A DNA stretch of 33,532 nt from Pseudomonadota bacterium (GCA_023399375.1 JAEWPX010000063.1:1-33532), one strand, 5' to 3'; shown: positions 7,110 through 16,129, numbered from the stretch's first letter. The notes: generated from the letters alone by a model not told the origin. A program made the numbers and translations.

Positions 7110-8375
7110 ATGACCGATTCCGCAACGCTTTTCGCCAAGGCCCAGCAACTCATCCCCGGCGGCGTCAACAGCCCCGTGCGGGCCTGCCGCAGCGTGGGCT
7201 GCGACCCCCTGTTCATCGCCTCGGCCAACGGCTCGAAAATGACCACCGTCGAAGGCCGGGAGATGATCGACTACGTCATGTCCTGGGGCCCCATGCTGCT
7301 CGGGCACAACCACCCCGAGGTCAACGCCGCCATCCACGCCGCCGCGGACAAGGGCGCGAGTTTCGGCGCGCCCTGCCCCGACGAGGTCGCCCTGGCCCAG
7401 GCCGTTGTGGACGCCGTGCCCGGTATCGACATGGTGCGCATGGTCAACTCCGGCACCGAGGCCACCATGAGCGCCGTGCGCCTGGCCCGGGGGTTCACCG
7501 GCAAATCCATGGTCGTCAAATGCATCGGCGGCTACCACGGCCACTCCGACGCCTTCCTCGCCGCCGCCGGCTCGGGTCTCGCCACCTTCTGCATACCCGG
7601 CACCCCGGGCGTGCCCGAAGACACCGTGCGCCACACCCTGCTCGCGCCCTACAACGACCTCGCTGCGTTCAAGGAGCTCTTCCGCACGCGGCCGGACATC
7701 GCCTGCGTCATCATCGAGCCCGTGGCCGGCAACATGGGCCTCGTGCCCCCTGCCCCGGGCTTCCTGGAAGGCCTGCGCGAGCTGACGGCAAAGCACGACG
7801 CCCTGCTCATCTTCGACGAGGTCATCACCGGCTTCCGCCTTGCCTACGGCGGCGCGCAATCCGTGTTCGGCATCGACCCGGACCTGACGTGCCTGGGCAA
7901 GATCATCGGCGGCGGCCTGCCTGTCGGGGCCTACGGCGGCAAGCGCCGCATCATGGAGCGCATCGCGCCCTGCGGCGACGTCTATCAGGCCGGCACGCTC
8001 TCGGGGAATCCCCTGGCCATGGCCGCGGGCCTGGCGACCCTTGGCGCGCTCAAAAAGGCCGACTACGACGGCCTGGCCGCGCGCACCAAGGCCCTGGCCG
8101 AGGAAATGGCCGCCATCCTGCGTGAAAAGGGCGCGCCCGTGTACCTCACGCACATCGCGTCGCTGTTCACACTCTTTTTCTGCCAGGGCCCGGTCACGGA
8201 CTTCGAATCGGCCAAGGCCGGCGACGCCGCGCTCTACGCCAGCTTCTACAACCAGATGCGCGAGGCCGGCATCATCCTCGCCCCCTCGGCCTACGAATGC
8301 GCCTTCACGTCCTTCGCCCACAGCGAGGACGACTACGCCCGCACCCTCGACGCCGTGCGCGGCGTGAAATTCTAA
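7110..8375 (+). CDS. hemL: Glutamate-1-semialdehyde 2,1-aminomutase
   Basis: 421-aa PLP enzyme that converts glutamate-1-semialdehyde to 5-aminolevulinate, the last step of the C5 route to tetrapyrroles (sirohaem, haem, corrinoids). Cytoplasmic. Diagnostic segments: the N-terminal IPGGVNSPVRA, NSGTEATMSAVRLAR, GGYHGHSD, IFDEVITGFR (Asp236 for the PLP ring), the PLP lysine in CLGKIIGGGLPVGAYGG (Lys264), YQAGTLSGNPLAMAAG, and near the end APSAYECAFTSFAHSEDD. Length is close to the family norm of about 426. The ATG at 7110 has GGAG upstream. It probably forms a unit with the VOC gene and is followed after 10 nt by repeat copy 2. Confidence 0.97.
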   Translation: MTDSATLFAKAQQLIPGGVNSPVRACRSVGCDPLFIASANGSKMTTVEGREMIDYVMSWGPMLLGHNHPEVNAAIHAAADKGASFGAPCPDEVALAQAVVDAVPGIDMVRMVNSGTEATMSAVRLARGFTGKSMVVKCIGGYHGHSDAFLAAAGSGLATFCIPGTPGVPEDTVRHTLLAPYNDLAAFKELFRTRPDIACVIIEPVAGNMGLVPPAPGFLEGLRELTAKHDALLIFDEVITGFRLAYGGAQSVFGIDPDLTCLGKIIGGGLPVGAYGGKRRIMERIAPCGDVYQAGTLSGNPLAMAAGLATLGALKKADYDGLAARTKALAEEMAAILREKGAPVYLTHIASLFTLFFCQGPVTDFESAKAGDAALYASFYNQMREAGIILAPSAYECAFTSFAHSEDDYARTLDAVRGVKF

Positions 8376-8385
8376 AACAGGCATC

Positions 8386-8438
8386 GCCTCCGGCGGCCGG
8401 GAGGGGAATCCCCTCCCGGGCCTCCCGGGAGGGGGAGA
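8386..8438 (+). repeat. Dispersed 3'-end repeat element, copy 2
   Basis: Starts GCCTCCGGCGGCC 10 nt after the hemL stop. The first stem is CCGGGAGGGG/CCCCTCCCGG, where copies 1 and 4 have CCAGGAGGGG/CCCCTCCTGG: an A-T pair replaced by G-C, which is covariation supporting an RNA or DNA hairpin. The second stem is CTCCC/GGGAG. The distal GGTAAGCGGGTGG part is missing, because the next gene's ribosome site begins here. Confidence 0.75.
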
Positions 8439-8453
8439 CATGGCAGGGAGGCG

Positions 8454-9830
8454 TTGTTGATCGCGCCGTGGAAGCGGAAGCGGCCGCCGGCCGTGGCGGC
8501 GCCGCCCGGTGCGGCCATGCCCGCGCCCCGTTTCGCCGCGTTCCAGCCGCCGGCCCTGGAAATCCTCGCCGCGCCCGTGCCCGTGCGCTACCGCGCCACC
8601 CTTTACCTGTTGCTGGCTTTTTTCCTGTGCGCCCTGCTGTTCGCCTGCCTGGCCAAGGTGGACCGCATCGTGGCCGCGCCGGGAAAGCTCGTCTCCGCCA
8701 AGCGCAACGTGGCCGTGGCATCGCCCGACGGCGGCGTCATCCGCGACATCCGCGTCACCGCCGGCCAGACCGTGGCCAAAGGCGATCCCCTCGTCACCCT
8801 GGACCCGACCCTGGCCGAGGCGGGGCTGGCCGAACGCGACAAGGAAGAACGCGTGCTCGCGGCCAAGGTCTGGCGGCTCACCTGCGAAACAGGCGGCTCC
8901 TGCGCCGCGCCCCAAGGCCTGTCCGCCGACGACCTGCGTCTGGAACGCGAACTGCTCGCCGCGCGGCGCAGGGAATACGACGCCAAGGTCGAGGCGCTTT
9001 CCCGGCGCGTGGGCGAACTTTCCGCCAAGCTCGCCACCAACGCCGCGGAAGCGGCCAAAAACAGGAAGCAGATCGCCCTGGCCCGCGACCTGGAGCGCAT
9101 GTACGGCGACATCTACAAGCAGGGAGCCAGCTCCAAGGTCGAATACATGAAGGCCCAAAGCCAGCGCATCGATGCCGAGGGCCAGTTGACCCGGCTCGGC
9201 AACGAGGCCGGCGAACTCCACCAGTCCCTGGCGCGGGCCGAAGCCGAAAAACGCGATTTCCAGACCAACCGCGCCGCCGAGGACGCAGGCGATCTGGCGC
9301 AGGCCAGCCGCGACCTCGCCGCCGCCGAGGAACAGCGCCGCAAGGCCGCCCACCTGCGCGAGCAGGTCGTGCTGCGCGCCCCCGAAGCCGGCACGGTCCT
9401 GGACGTCGCGGCCAAGGCCGCCGGAGCCGTGGCCGGGGCCGGGGAAACGTTGCTCACCCTCGTGCCCCAGGGCGACAGCCTCGTGCTCGAGGCCGAAGTC
9501 GCCGCCCAGGACATCGGCCGCGTGCGCCCGGGCGACGCCGTGCGCATCAAATTCGACGCCTTCCCCTTCCAGCGCCACGGCACGGCCTCGGGCACGGTCG
9601 CGACCCTCAGCCCCGACGCCCTGGAAAAGCAGACCCCCGAGGGCCAGCGCCTCTTCTACCGCGTGCGCGCGGCCGTTACCGACGCGCAACTCACCGACGT
9701 GCCGCCGGATTTCCACCTCTTTCCCGGCCTCTCCGCCACGGCCGAGATCAAGGTGGGCACCCGCCGCGTCATCACCTACCTCGCCTACCCTCTGGTGCGG
9801 GCCTTCGACGAAAGTCTGCGCGAACCTTGA
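8454..9830 (+). CDS. HlyD-family type I secretion membrane-fusion protein
   Basis: 458-aa periplasmic adaptor that would bridge an inner-membrane exporter and a TolC-type outer-membrane channel. One membrane anchor lies at about residues 49-66 (LYLLLAFFLCALLFACL). A biotinyl-lipoyl half-domain VASPDGGVIRDIRVTAGQTV (about 90-109) leads to a long alanine/glutamate-rich coiled coil (about 120-290). The returning lipoyl half is VVLRAPEAGTVLDV, followed by a beta-barrel ending with the family signature VRIKFDAFPFQRHGTASG. Start is TTG at 8454 or 8457, behind AGGGAGG; an ATG at 8517 is the alternative. No ABC exporter, protease or TolC gene is present in the window, so this adaptor is an orphan here. 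Confidence 0.9.
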   Translation: MLIAPWKRKRPPAVAAPPGAAMPAPRFAAFQPPALEILAAPVPVRYRATLYLLLAFFLCALLFACLAKVDRIVAAPGKLVSAKRNVAVASPDGGVIRDIRVTAGQTVAKGDPLVTLDPTLAEAGLAERDKEERVLAAKVWRLTCETGGSCAAPQGLSADDLRLERELLAARRREYDAKVEALSRRVGELSAKLATNAAEAAKNRKQIALARDLERMYGDIYKQGASSKVEYMKAQSQRIDAEGQLTRLGNEAGELHQSLARAEAEKRDFQTNRAAEDAGDLAQASRDLAAAEEQRRKAAHLREQVVLRAPEAGTVLDVAAKAAGAVAGAGETLLTLVPQGDSLVLEAEVAAQDIGRVRPGDAVRIKFDAFPFQRHGTASGTVATLSPDALEKQTPEGQRLFYRVRAAVTDAQLTDVPPDFHLFPGLSATAEIKVGTRRVITYLAYPLVRAFDESLREP

Positions 9831-9850
9831 ACTTCTAAGGAGCTTCCGAT

Positions 9851-10150
9851 ATGAGCGACGAACTTTTCGTGGACGGCATCCTCGGCATCGGCTTCGGCAA
9901 GGGAGCCGTGCGCGTCGATTTCTTCGCCATGGGCGAAGGCCTCGACGCCAAGGGCCAGCCGACCAAGGAACGCAGGCAGCGCCTCGTCATGACCACCGAA
10001 GGCTTTGTCGAATCCTTCGCCTTGCTCGCCGGGGTCATGGAAAAGCTCAAGGCCGCGGGCCTCGTCGCCCCCCGCCCGGCCGCAAGCACAACCGGGACCG
10101 GGACCCCGCCCGCAGGAAACGGCGCTGCAAGCCCCAGCCCCAACTTCTGA
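9851..10150 (+). CDS. Small conserved-type protein, function unknown
   Basis: 99 aa. Residues 1-70 look folded (ELFVDGILGIGFGKGAVRVDFF, then RQRLVMTTEGFVESFALLAG). The layout of a strand with RVDFF followed by RLVMTTEGF and a helix is reminiscent of the small DUF3467-type proteins, but that resemblance is weak and from memory. The last 30 residues are Pro/Thr/Gly/Ala-rich and probably disordered. AAGGAG sits 8 nt before the ATG and only 20 nt separate it from the HlyD stop, so the two are almost certainly co-transcribed. No signal peptide. A role linked to the secretion adaptor is possible from position alone. Confidence 0.75.
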   Translation: MSDELFVDGILGIGFGKGAVRVDFFAMGEGLDAKGQPTKERRQRLVMTTEGFVESFALLAGVMEKLKAAGLVAPRPAASTTGTGTPPAGNGAASPSPNF

Positions 10151-10203
10151 CCGCCCGCCCCCTCGGGCGTCCCACCCTCTGACCCGTCATATGGAGGCGC
10201 CCC

Positions 10204-10800
10204 ATGGGTGAGACGCCCGATATCATGGGAAAAAGCCGTACGATGTGCCGACGCGCCAGACAGATCCTGGACGCGCTGGGCCTCGTGCGCGAGTGGAGCC
10301 GATTCGGGCGGCCGGTGTTGGTCGGGGCCGTGGCCCACGATCTGGCCCTCGACCCGGATATCGACATGGAAATCTACTGCCCGGTGCTGCGCCCGGAAGA
10401 CGGCTTCGCCGTGCTCGCCCAGGCCGCAGGCCACCCCGGCGTGGGCGAGGCGCTCTTCCAAAACCACATGCACGGTCCGGACAAGGCGCTCTACTGGATG
10501 CTGCACTTCACGGACGACGACGGCGTCGTCTGGAAGATCGACATGTGGAGCGCGCCCGACGACTACGCCCTGCCCCGCGGCGAAGACCTCGTCGCCCCCC
10601 TGGCCAAGGCGCTCACGCCCGAAATGCGCCGCGCCATCCTCGAACTCAAAGCCTGGCGCGCCCGCACGCCGGACGCTTCCTTCCTGTCCGTGGACCTCTA
10701 CCGGGCCGTCGTCTCCGGCGGCGTGCGCGATGCGGACGGCCTGCGCGACTGGCTGGAACGCAACGAGACAGGCGTGCTGACCGACTGGAAGCCGGAATAA
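10204..10800 (+). CDS. Nucleotidyltransferase-fold-like protein
   Basis: 198 aa, cytoplasmic. A segment VLVGAVAHDLALDPDIDMEI (about residues 38-57) resembles the G-S/A...DxD active-site strand of minimal nucleotidyltransferases. A further acidic strand VVWKIDMWSAP (about 110-120) could supply the third carboxylate. The usual GS dipeptide is GA here, so activity is uncertain. No antibiotic-resistance subfamily is recognised. It lies 53 nt after the 99-aa gene on the same strand with TGGAGG 7 nt before the ATG, and may belong to the same transcript. Alternative: a catalytically inactive fold relative. Confidence 0.55.
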   Translation: MGETPDIMGKSRTMCRRARQILDALGLVREWSRFGRPVLVGAVAHDLALDPDIDMEIYCPVLRPEDGFAVLAQAAGHPGVGEALFQNHMHGPDKALYWMLHFTDDDGVVWKIDMWSAPDDYALPRGEDLVAPLAKALTPEMRRAILELKAWRARTPDASFLSVDLYRAVVSGGVRDADGLRDWLERNETGVLTDWKPE

Positions 10801-10830
10801 GGCGAGAGGTGGGGAAGAGCGTAGAGGGGT

Positions 10831-10890
10831 GACGGATTCCCACCCACGATCACGTTCCCACCCGCCTACCAACCTCCCCGCCCAGGGGGG
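10831..10890 (-). repeat. Partial copy (copy 5) of the dispersed 3'-end element
   Basis: On the minus strand this begins at the base after the deacetylase stop codon. GGTAGGCGGGTGGGAACGTG followed by ATCGTGGGTGGGAATCCGTC lines up with GGTAAGCGGGTGGAAGCGTG plus GTCGTGGGCGGGAGTGCGTC of copy 4. The GCCTCCGGCGGCC half is missing or degraded. Orientation again follows the upstream gene. Confidence 0.55.
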
Positions 10891-12207
10891 CTATCCCGTG
10901 AAGCTGAGGTAATTCTTCCCGACGCGGTCGATGAGCTGGAGATGGCGGTATTCGCCTTTGATCTGGCCGGCTTCGTAGATGCGGTAGGCTTCCTCCACGC
11001 ATTTTTCGCACGCGCCGACGGGCGCTTCGACGCCCAGGCACAGCGGGTTGCGCGTGGATTCGGTTTCGTATTTGAGCATGCCCCGGCAGTGGTCGCACAG
11101 ACGCACGGACTCGGTTTGGTATTCCGTTATGGCATCCGTATCGTAATACAACGTCTTGCGCCGCGTGAACCAGCCGTTGATGACATCGCCTTTGCCCGGT
11201 CCCTTGGGCTTGCGGGCCAGGGCCGTGATTTCGCGGCAGATTTCCTCGATGTATCCCGTGACCTTGGCCGGCTGGCGCACGGCGGCGGGGTCGAAGTTGG
11301 GCTCGCGCACGTGGGAGTAGTCCAGGCCCGCCATGGAAAGCACGAGTCCGAGGTTGACATAGGGCAGCGCGCCCTGGATGGCATAGCCGCCTTCGAGCAC
11401 GGCGATGTCCGCGCCGAGCAGTTCGGTGAGGCGGGCGTAGCCCTGGGCCGAAAAGGCCATCTCCGTGATGGGGTCGGAGAAGTGGTTGTCCTGGCCGGCG
11501 GAATTGATGACGAGGTCGGGTTTGAAATCTTCGATGAGCGGCAGCACCACCTCGCGCATGGCGAAGAGGAAGCCTTCGTCGGAAGTGCCGGGCGGCAGGG
11601 GCACGTTGACGGTCGCGCCGAGGGCCTTGGGGCCGCCCATTTCGTAGGGGTAGCCCGTACCGGGGTAGAGGGTGCGCCCGTCCTGGTGCAGGGAAATAAA
11701 AAGCGTGTCCGGGTCGTGCCAGTAGACGTCCTGCGTGCCGTCGCCGTGGTGGCAGTCGGTGTCCACGATGGCCACGCGCAGGGAGCCGTAATGCTCGCGC
11801 AGCCATTCGAGCATGACGGCTTCGATGTTGATGTTGCAAAAGCCCCGCGCGCCGTGGACCACCTTCATGGCGTGGTGTCCGGGCGGGCGCACCAGGGCGA
11901 AGGCCTTTTGCGCCTCCTTGTCCATGACCGTACGCGCGGCGCGCATGGCCCCGCCGGCGGAGACGAGGTGGGAGGCGGTGGTCACGGCGGCCACGTCCGG
12001 GAAGCAGAAATGCACGCGGGAGACGTCCGCGGCCGTGGCCAGGTCGGGCTTGAGCTCGGTGATGCCGGCGATGTCGAAGACGCCTTCCTCGCGTAGCTGG
12101 TCCTGGGTGTAGAGCAGGCGTTCCTGGCGTTCGGGGTGCGTGGGCGAGATGGCCCAGTCGAAGGCCGGGAAAAAGACGATGCCCAGGGGATGGCGCGCCT
12201 TCAGCAT
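10891..12207 (-). CDS. Histone-deacetylase-family hydrolase with Cys-rich C-terminal tail
   Basis: 438-aa zinc amidohydrolase of the arginase/deacetylase fold (AcuC/acetylpolyamine amidohydrolase relatives). All active-site elements are seen: SPTHPER (21-27), RPPGHHA with catalytic His111-His112, the zinc ligands in DTDCHHGDGTQ (Asp151, His153), NSAGQDNHFSDP (Asp240) and the catalytic Tyr in LEGGY (Tyr275). The catalytic part ends near residue 330. A further ~105 residues carry CDHC (371-374), Cys390 and CEKC (400-403), a likely zinc ribbon, which typical AcuC proteins lack. Its ATG overlaps the end of the upstream oxoprolinase gene by 7 bp, so translation is coupled. A small-molecule deacylase role is more likely than histone deacetylation. 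Confidence 0.9.
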   Translation of the reverse strand: MLKARHPLGIVFFPAFDWAISPTHPERQERLLYTQDQLREEGVFDIAGITELKPDLATAADVSRVHFCFPDVAAVTTASHLVSAGGAMRAARTVMDKEAQKAFALVRPPGHHAMKVVHGARGFCNINIEAVMLEWLREHYGSLRVAIVDTDCHHGDGTQDVYWHDPDTLFISLHQDGRTLYPGTGYPYEMGGPKALGATVNVPLPPGTSDEGFLFAMREVVLPLIEDFKPDLVINSAGQDNHFSDPITEMAFSAQGYARLTELLGADIAVLEGGYAIQGALPYVNLGLVLSMAGLDYSHVREPNFDPAAVRQPAKVTGYIEEICREITALARKPKGPGKGDVINGWFTRRKTLYYDTDAITEYQTESVRLCDHCRGMLKYETESTRNPLCLGVEAPVGACEKCVEEAYRIYEAGQIKGEYRHLQLIDRVGKNYLSFTG

Positions 12208-13883
12208 GACTGCGAAACCGCCTGCTTGTACGCGGCCAGCACGCCCGGGCGCACCTGGCAGGCCACGCGGATGTTGTGGCCGACCTGGGTCTGGCCTTCG
12301 ACCATGGGAAACGAGGACAGTTCGACGGTTTCGACGGGCGCTTCGCCGGGGTCCGCGCCGATGGAGGCGAGGTAGTCGCGAAGGCGCGTGGCGGCCTCGC
12401 CCTCGGCCGCGGCCGGGCTGAAGTTGTCGGCCACGCTACGCGCCACGCCGAGCGCCGGAATGGTCAGACGGCCGGCGGCCGTGTCGGCGAAGAGCTCCAC
12501 GGAGAACGTGGGCCGCGCCAGGGCCGCGCCGATGGCGTTGGCCACGGCGAAGCTCTCGGGCACCACCACTTCCTCGGAAAAGGCGTCCTGGAGCAGGGCA
12601 GACAGCGCCAGGGCCGGGCCGCCCATGACGTAGACGCGCGTGGGCCGCACCTGCCGGCCTTCGAGCAGGTCGAAGATGGTGTAGACGGGCCGGTCGTTGA
12701 TTTCGCGCACGAAGGCGGCCACTTCCGAGCGGATCTGGTTGACGGCGTTGAGGATAGCGGCCTCGGCCACCTCGTCGGGCTCGAAGCCGTGGGGCGCGCC
12801 CAGGGCGGCCATGCCGGCATAGGAGGCGCGCGGATCGCCCACGGCGATGACGTTTTGCAGGTTGAGCGCATCGACGAGCGTCGGAACCGGGCCGCCGAGG
12901 GCCATGGGCGGCCCCAGGCGTCTGGGGCCGACGCGAATGGCCTCGCGGGAGACGCTGACGGCCGAATCGCCGCCGACGCCGATGGAGCGGGTGCGCAGCG
13001 CCCGCACGAGCGTCGGCCGGCCGGCGATGGCGATGCCCTCGTTTTCGACCAGCGGCGCGCCCGCGGCGAACACGGCGATGTCCGTGGTGGTGCCGCCGAT
13101 GTCGAGGATGACGGAATCCTCGGCGATGTCGCACACGGCGATGATGCCCATGACCGAAGCGGCCGGGCCGGAAAGGATGGATTGCACGGGCAGGGCGCGC
13201 GACACGGCAAGCGGCATGGTGCCGCCGTCGGCCTTGAGGACGCTGATGATGTCCGGCGCGATGCCGAGTTCGCGCACGGACTGTTCCACGGCGTCGCAGA
13301 AACGGTTGTAGACGCGCCAGACGGCGCTGTTGAAGTACGCCGTGGCGATGCGCCGGCCAAATCCCAGGCGGCCGGAAAATTCGTGCCCCAGCGACACGCA
13401 GTCCGAGTGCGGGGCGAGCAGTTCGCGCAGGGCCAGTTCCTGTTCGGGATGGCGCGTGGAGAATTTGGTGACGGCGGCATGGACCGTGACGCCCGCGGCG
13501 TTGCAGGCGCGCAGGGCCTCACGCGCGGCGGCCATGTCCAGGGCGGCGGTTTCGCGGCCCCGGTGGTCGATGGCCCCGGGCAGGACGTAATAATGCTCGC
13601 CCAGGCGGTAGGCCTCGGGATCGATGCCCGGGCCGCCGGACACGATCGCGCCCACGGAATCGGCCGTGCCCTCGACGATGGCGTTGGTGGATAGGGTGGT
13701 CGAGAGGTTGAGCCGGGAGATCGCCCCGGGCCCGGCCACGGCGGCGATGCTGGCCAGGGCCTCGCGAATGGAGGCAAGCAGGTCGTCGTGGTTGGTACGC
13801 AACTTGGCGCAAGCAACGACGCCTTCCGGCCCGATCAGGACCGCATCCGTATGGGTTCCGCCGACGTCGATGCCACAAAGCAT
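12201..13883 (-). CDS. Hydantoinase/oxoprolinase-family protein (HyuA-like)
   Basis: 560-aa ASKHA-fold ATPase of the N-methylhydantoinase A/5-oxoprolinase group. Phosphate loop 1 is CGIDVGGTHTDAVLIG (3-18), the STTLSTNAIVEG segment follows at about 62, phosphate loop 2 is ILDIGGTTTDIAVF (about 250-263), and the adenosine-side motif VYVMGGPALALS lies at about 415. Enzymes of this type open a lactam or imide ring, or activate a carbonyl, at the expense of ATP. It is shorter than classical HyuA (about 690) and no HyuB partner gene is present. The start has a poor ribosome site. The stop overlaps the start of the deacetylase gene (ATGCTGA), pointing to a joint pathway. Confidence 0.88.
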   Translation of the reverse strand: MLCGIDVGGTHTDAVLIGPEGVVACAKLRTNHDDLLASIREALASIAAVAGPGAISRLNLSTTLSTNAIVEGTADSVGAIVSGGPGIDPEAYRLGEHYYVLPGAIDHRGRETAALDMAAAREALRACNAAGVTVHAAVTKFSTRHPEQELALRELLAPHSDCVSLGHEFSGRLGFGRRIATAYFNSAVWRVYNRFCDAVEQSVRELGIAPDIISVLKADGGTMPLAVSRALPVQSILSGPAASVMGIIAVCDIAEDSVILDIGGTTTDIAVFAAGAPLVENEGIAIAGRPTLVRALRTRSIGVGGDSAVSVSREAIRVGPRRLGPPMALGGPVPTLVDALNLQNVIAVGDPRASYAGMAALGAPHGFEPDEVAEAAILNAVNQIRSEVAAFVREINDRPVYTIFDLLEGRQVRPTRVYVMGGPALALSALLQDAFSEEVVVPESFAVANAIGAALARPTFSVELFADTAAGRLTIPALGVARSVADNFSPAAAEGEAATRLRDYLASIGADPGEAPVETVELSSFPMVEGQTQVGHNIRVACQVRPGVLAAYKQAVSQSC

Positions 13884-13947
13884 GGAGCGACCGTAGCATC
13901 ATGGCCGCCCGGCGTCGAGATGGCCGGGTGCGGGTTTCGCCCCGGGG

Positions 13948-16092
13948 TCAGAGACTTGCGGCGGCCACGGCGGCGGCCCGGATCTCGTCAAGCTGCCGGA
14001 GCACATCCGGCCGTCCGGCGCTTCCCGTGACGGCCGGGATGGGCGTCAACGTCCCGGGCGCGTCTTCCCCGCGTCCGCTCAGGACGTCGCAGGCCTCCTG
14101 GGCCTGCCACCCCAGGAGGTCGGCATGCGCGTCGTCCACGGGCGCAGGGTCGGCCTCCTGAAGCAGGAACAGCACGGTGACAAGCCGCGTCAGCCGCGTC
14201 GCGGCCCCGGCCAGGGCGTCGCAGGCCACGCAGGCGGGCGCCTGCGCATTGCCGCGCCGCCACTGGGCCACGGCCGCGGCCAGGGCCGCATTGGCCCGCT
14301 CGGCCAAGCGCTTGGCCGCGACGCTTTCCTGGTGGAAATGGTCTCCGCCTGCGGCCAGGGCGTTTCGCACCGTGCGCAGGTAATCGCCGTTCGCCGCAAA
14401 CGACGCGGTCAAGAGCCCGCGTACCCGCGCCTCGGACGGCGCGGCCCACAGCAGGCTGGCCACGCCCCAGGCGGAGAGGCTCCCGGCCACGACGCAGCCC
14501 AGGCGCTCCACGGCGAGATGCCAGGGCTGCGTGGCGTCGAGGCTCGTCATGAGCACCACCGTGACCGTGATGAAAAAGACCGCCGTGCCGTAGTGGCGGC
14601 GCATCAGGTAGGTAAATATCGCGCAGCACGCGGCGATGACCGCGAGCAGCCCGGGCAGGGGCAACATTTGCCAGAGCGGCAGCCCGGCGACGAGCGCGCC
14701 GGCCACGGTGCCGGCCACGCGGTGGGCCATGCGCGCCCGGGTCAGGCCGGCGCTCGGCTGGAGCACGACCAGCATGGAAAAAGGCAGCCATGAGCCGTGG
14801 GGAAGCCCCAAGGCCTTGAACGCGGCCGCCGCGACCATGAGCAGCAGGGAAAGGCCCAGGCTGTAGCGCACGAGCGCCGGGTCCAGGCGGCGGCGAAAGC
14901 TGAAGGTTCCGCCGAGGGGACGGCCGATCCAGCGAACGATGCGCCGGCGCTGCTCGCGGAAGGCGGCGCGGCCGGCACGCGGCCGGCTGATCTGGCGTAG
15001 GGCGTTTTCCGTTTCCGCGAAGCGGCCCGCGGTTTCGGCCACGAGCGCCGCCAGCCGGCCGTCTGCGGCATCGCCGTGCGCGGCTGCGCGCTCCAGGGCT
15101 TCGCGCGCGGCGTGCATGGCCCGGACCGCGATGCGCATGCCCCCCGGCCGGGGCCGGACCACCACGTGGGCCACGGTGTTGGCGGCCTTGGCCAACAGGT
15201 CCAGGGCCTCGGGCAGAGCGTCGCTCGTGGCGACGGGATGTTCCCGCAGGGCGCGCAGGGCGGTCAGGCGCGCGGCGAAACGGGCGGCGGCCAGGTTGGC
15301 CGCGGCGAGGTTGTTCCAGAAGGGATGCGCGCCGGGGCCGGCCAGGGGCGCGATCTGGGCATAGGCGGCGTCGAGCGTGGCGCGAAGCGCGCGTTCGAGC
15401 CCTGCGGCGGCCGCGTCGCCGGACGCGTCGCCGTCGCGCAGGCCGCGGGCCACTGCGCGGGCAAGACCGGCCACGCCCACCCAGTTGCGCCCGACCAGGC
15501 GACGCAGGGGATATTGCGGCCTAAGCGGCCAGTAGGCGAGCAGGCAGGCCACGCCGAAAAGCCCGCCGGCGAAGGTGGCCAGGGCGTGCGTTCCGGCTGC
15601 GGGAGCGAGTGCGGCCAGGGGCGTGCCCAAGGGGGCCATGCCGAGCGCGGTGAACAGAATCAGCGCGCAAGGCACGGCGGCCCCGGGGCCGTAGTCGCGG
15701 CAGACCTGCCGCCACAGGCCCACGGAAAGCCCGAGCGCTCCCGTGACGGCCACGGCCCCGGCCAGGGAGCCCGCGGCAAGGGTGCCGCAGGCGGCGCTTG
15801 CCGCAAAGGCCGCGGCGAGCAGGCACAGCAGGTTGAGCCGCAACACGTATGGGCCTTCCACATCGACCAGGGCGATGCTGTGCGCGGAAAAGGCGGCGAA
15901 CACGGCGTCCTGGGGCGAACCCAGGGCCAGCCCGGCGAGGAACGGGACCATGAAGACGACGGCCCCGCGCAAGGCGAGCAGCAGGCCGCGCAGAGCCTCG
16001 GCGCGCTGCGCAGACTGCGCCAGCCAGTGGGGGAGCAGAAAGAGATCGGGAAGATACGGCGTCAGGCGGCGGGAAACGGCGGCAAAGGACAT
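13948..16092 (-). CDS. FUSC-family inner-membrane protein (aromatic-acid exporter-like)
   Basis: 714-aa protein with the two-lobed FUSC/YccS/AaeB plan: N-terminal helices (about 35-210), a cytoplasmic helical stretch (about 210-400), then the second helical bundle with HGSWLPFSMLVVLQPSAGLT and RVAGTVAGALVAGLPL (about 420-560), and a cytoplasmic C-terminus. The second motif block is the diagnostic part. Family members export aromatic carboxylic acids or act in fluoride/fusaric-acid resistance; the substrate is unknown here. AGGAG lies 5 nt before the ATG. It follows the TSUP gene by 37 nt and precedes the oxoprolinase by 64 nt on the same strand, so a single long transcript is possible. Confidence 0.88.
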   Translation of the reverse strand: MSFAAVSRRLTPYLPDLFLLPHWLAQSAQRAEALRGLLLALRGAVVFMVPFLAGLALGSPQDAVFAAFSAHSIALVDVEGPYVLRLNLLCLLAAAFAASAACGTLAAGSLAGAVAVTGALGLSVGLWRQVCRDYGPGAAVPCALILFTALGMAPLGTPLAALAPAAGTHALATFAGGLFGVACLLAYWPLRPQYPLRRLVGRNWVGVAGLARAVARGLRDGDASGDAAAAGLERALRATLDAAYAQIAPLAGPGAHPFWNNLAAANLAAARFAARLTALRALREHPVATSDALPEALDLLAKAANTVAHVVVRPRPGGMRIAVRAMHAAREALERAAAHGDAADGRLAALVAETAGRFAETENALRQISRPRAGRAAFREQRRRIVRWIGRPLGGTFSFRRRLDPALVRYSLGLSLLLMVAAAAFKALGLPHGSWLPFSMLVVLQPSAGLTRARMAHRVAGTVAGALVAGLPLWQMLPLPGLLAVIAACCAIFTYLMRRHYGTAVFFITVTVVLMTSLDATQPWHLAVERLGCVVAGSLSAWGVASLLWAAPSEARVRGLLTASFAANGDYLRTVRNALAAGGDHFHQESVAAKRLAERANAALAAAVAQWRRGNAQAPACVACDALAGAATRLTRLVTVLFLLQEADPAPVDDAHADLLGWQAQEACDVLSGRGEDAPGTLTPIPAVTGSAGRPDVLRQLDEIRAAAVAAASL

Positions 16093-16129
16093 GCGGGGCT
16101 CCTACTCCCGCCTTTTTCGCCTGTAAAGG

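Noticed and set aside
7053..9716. 887-codon open frame on the minus strand opposite hemL and hlyD
   Set aside because: Mirror frame of two strongly recognised plus-strand genes; composition rich in Gly, Ala, His and Arg, no domain, no ribosome site.
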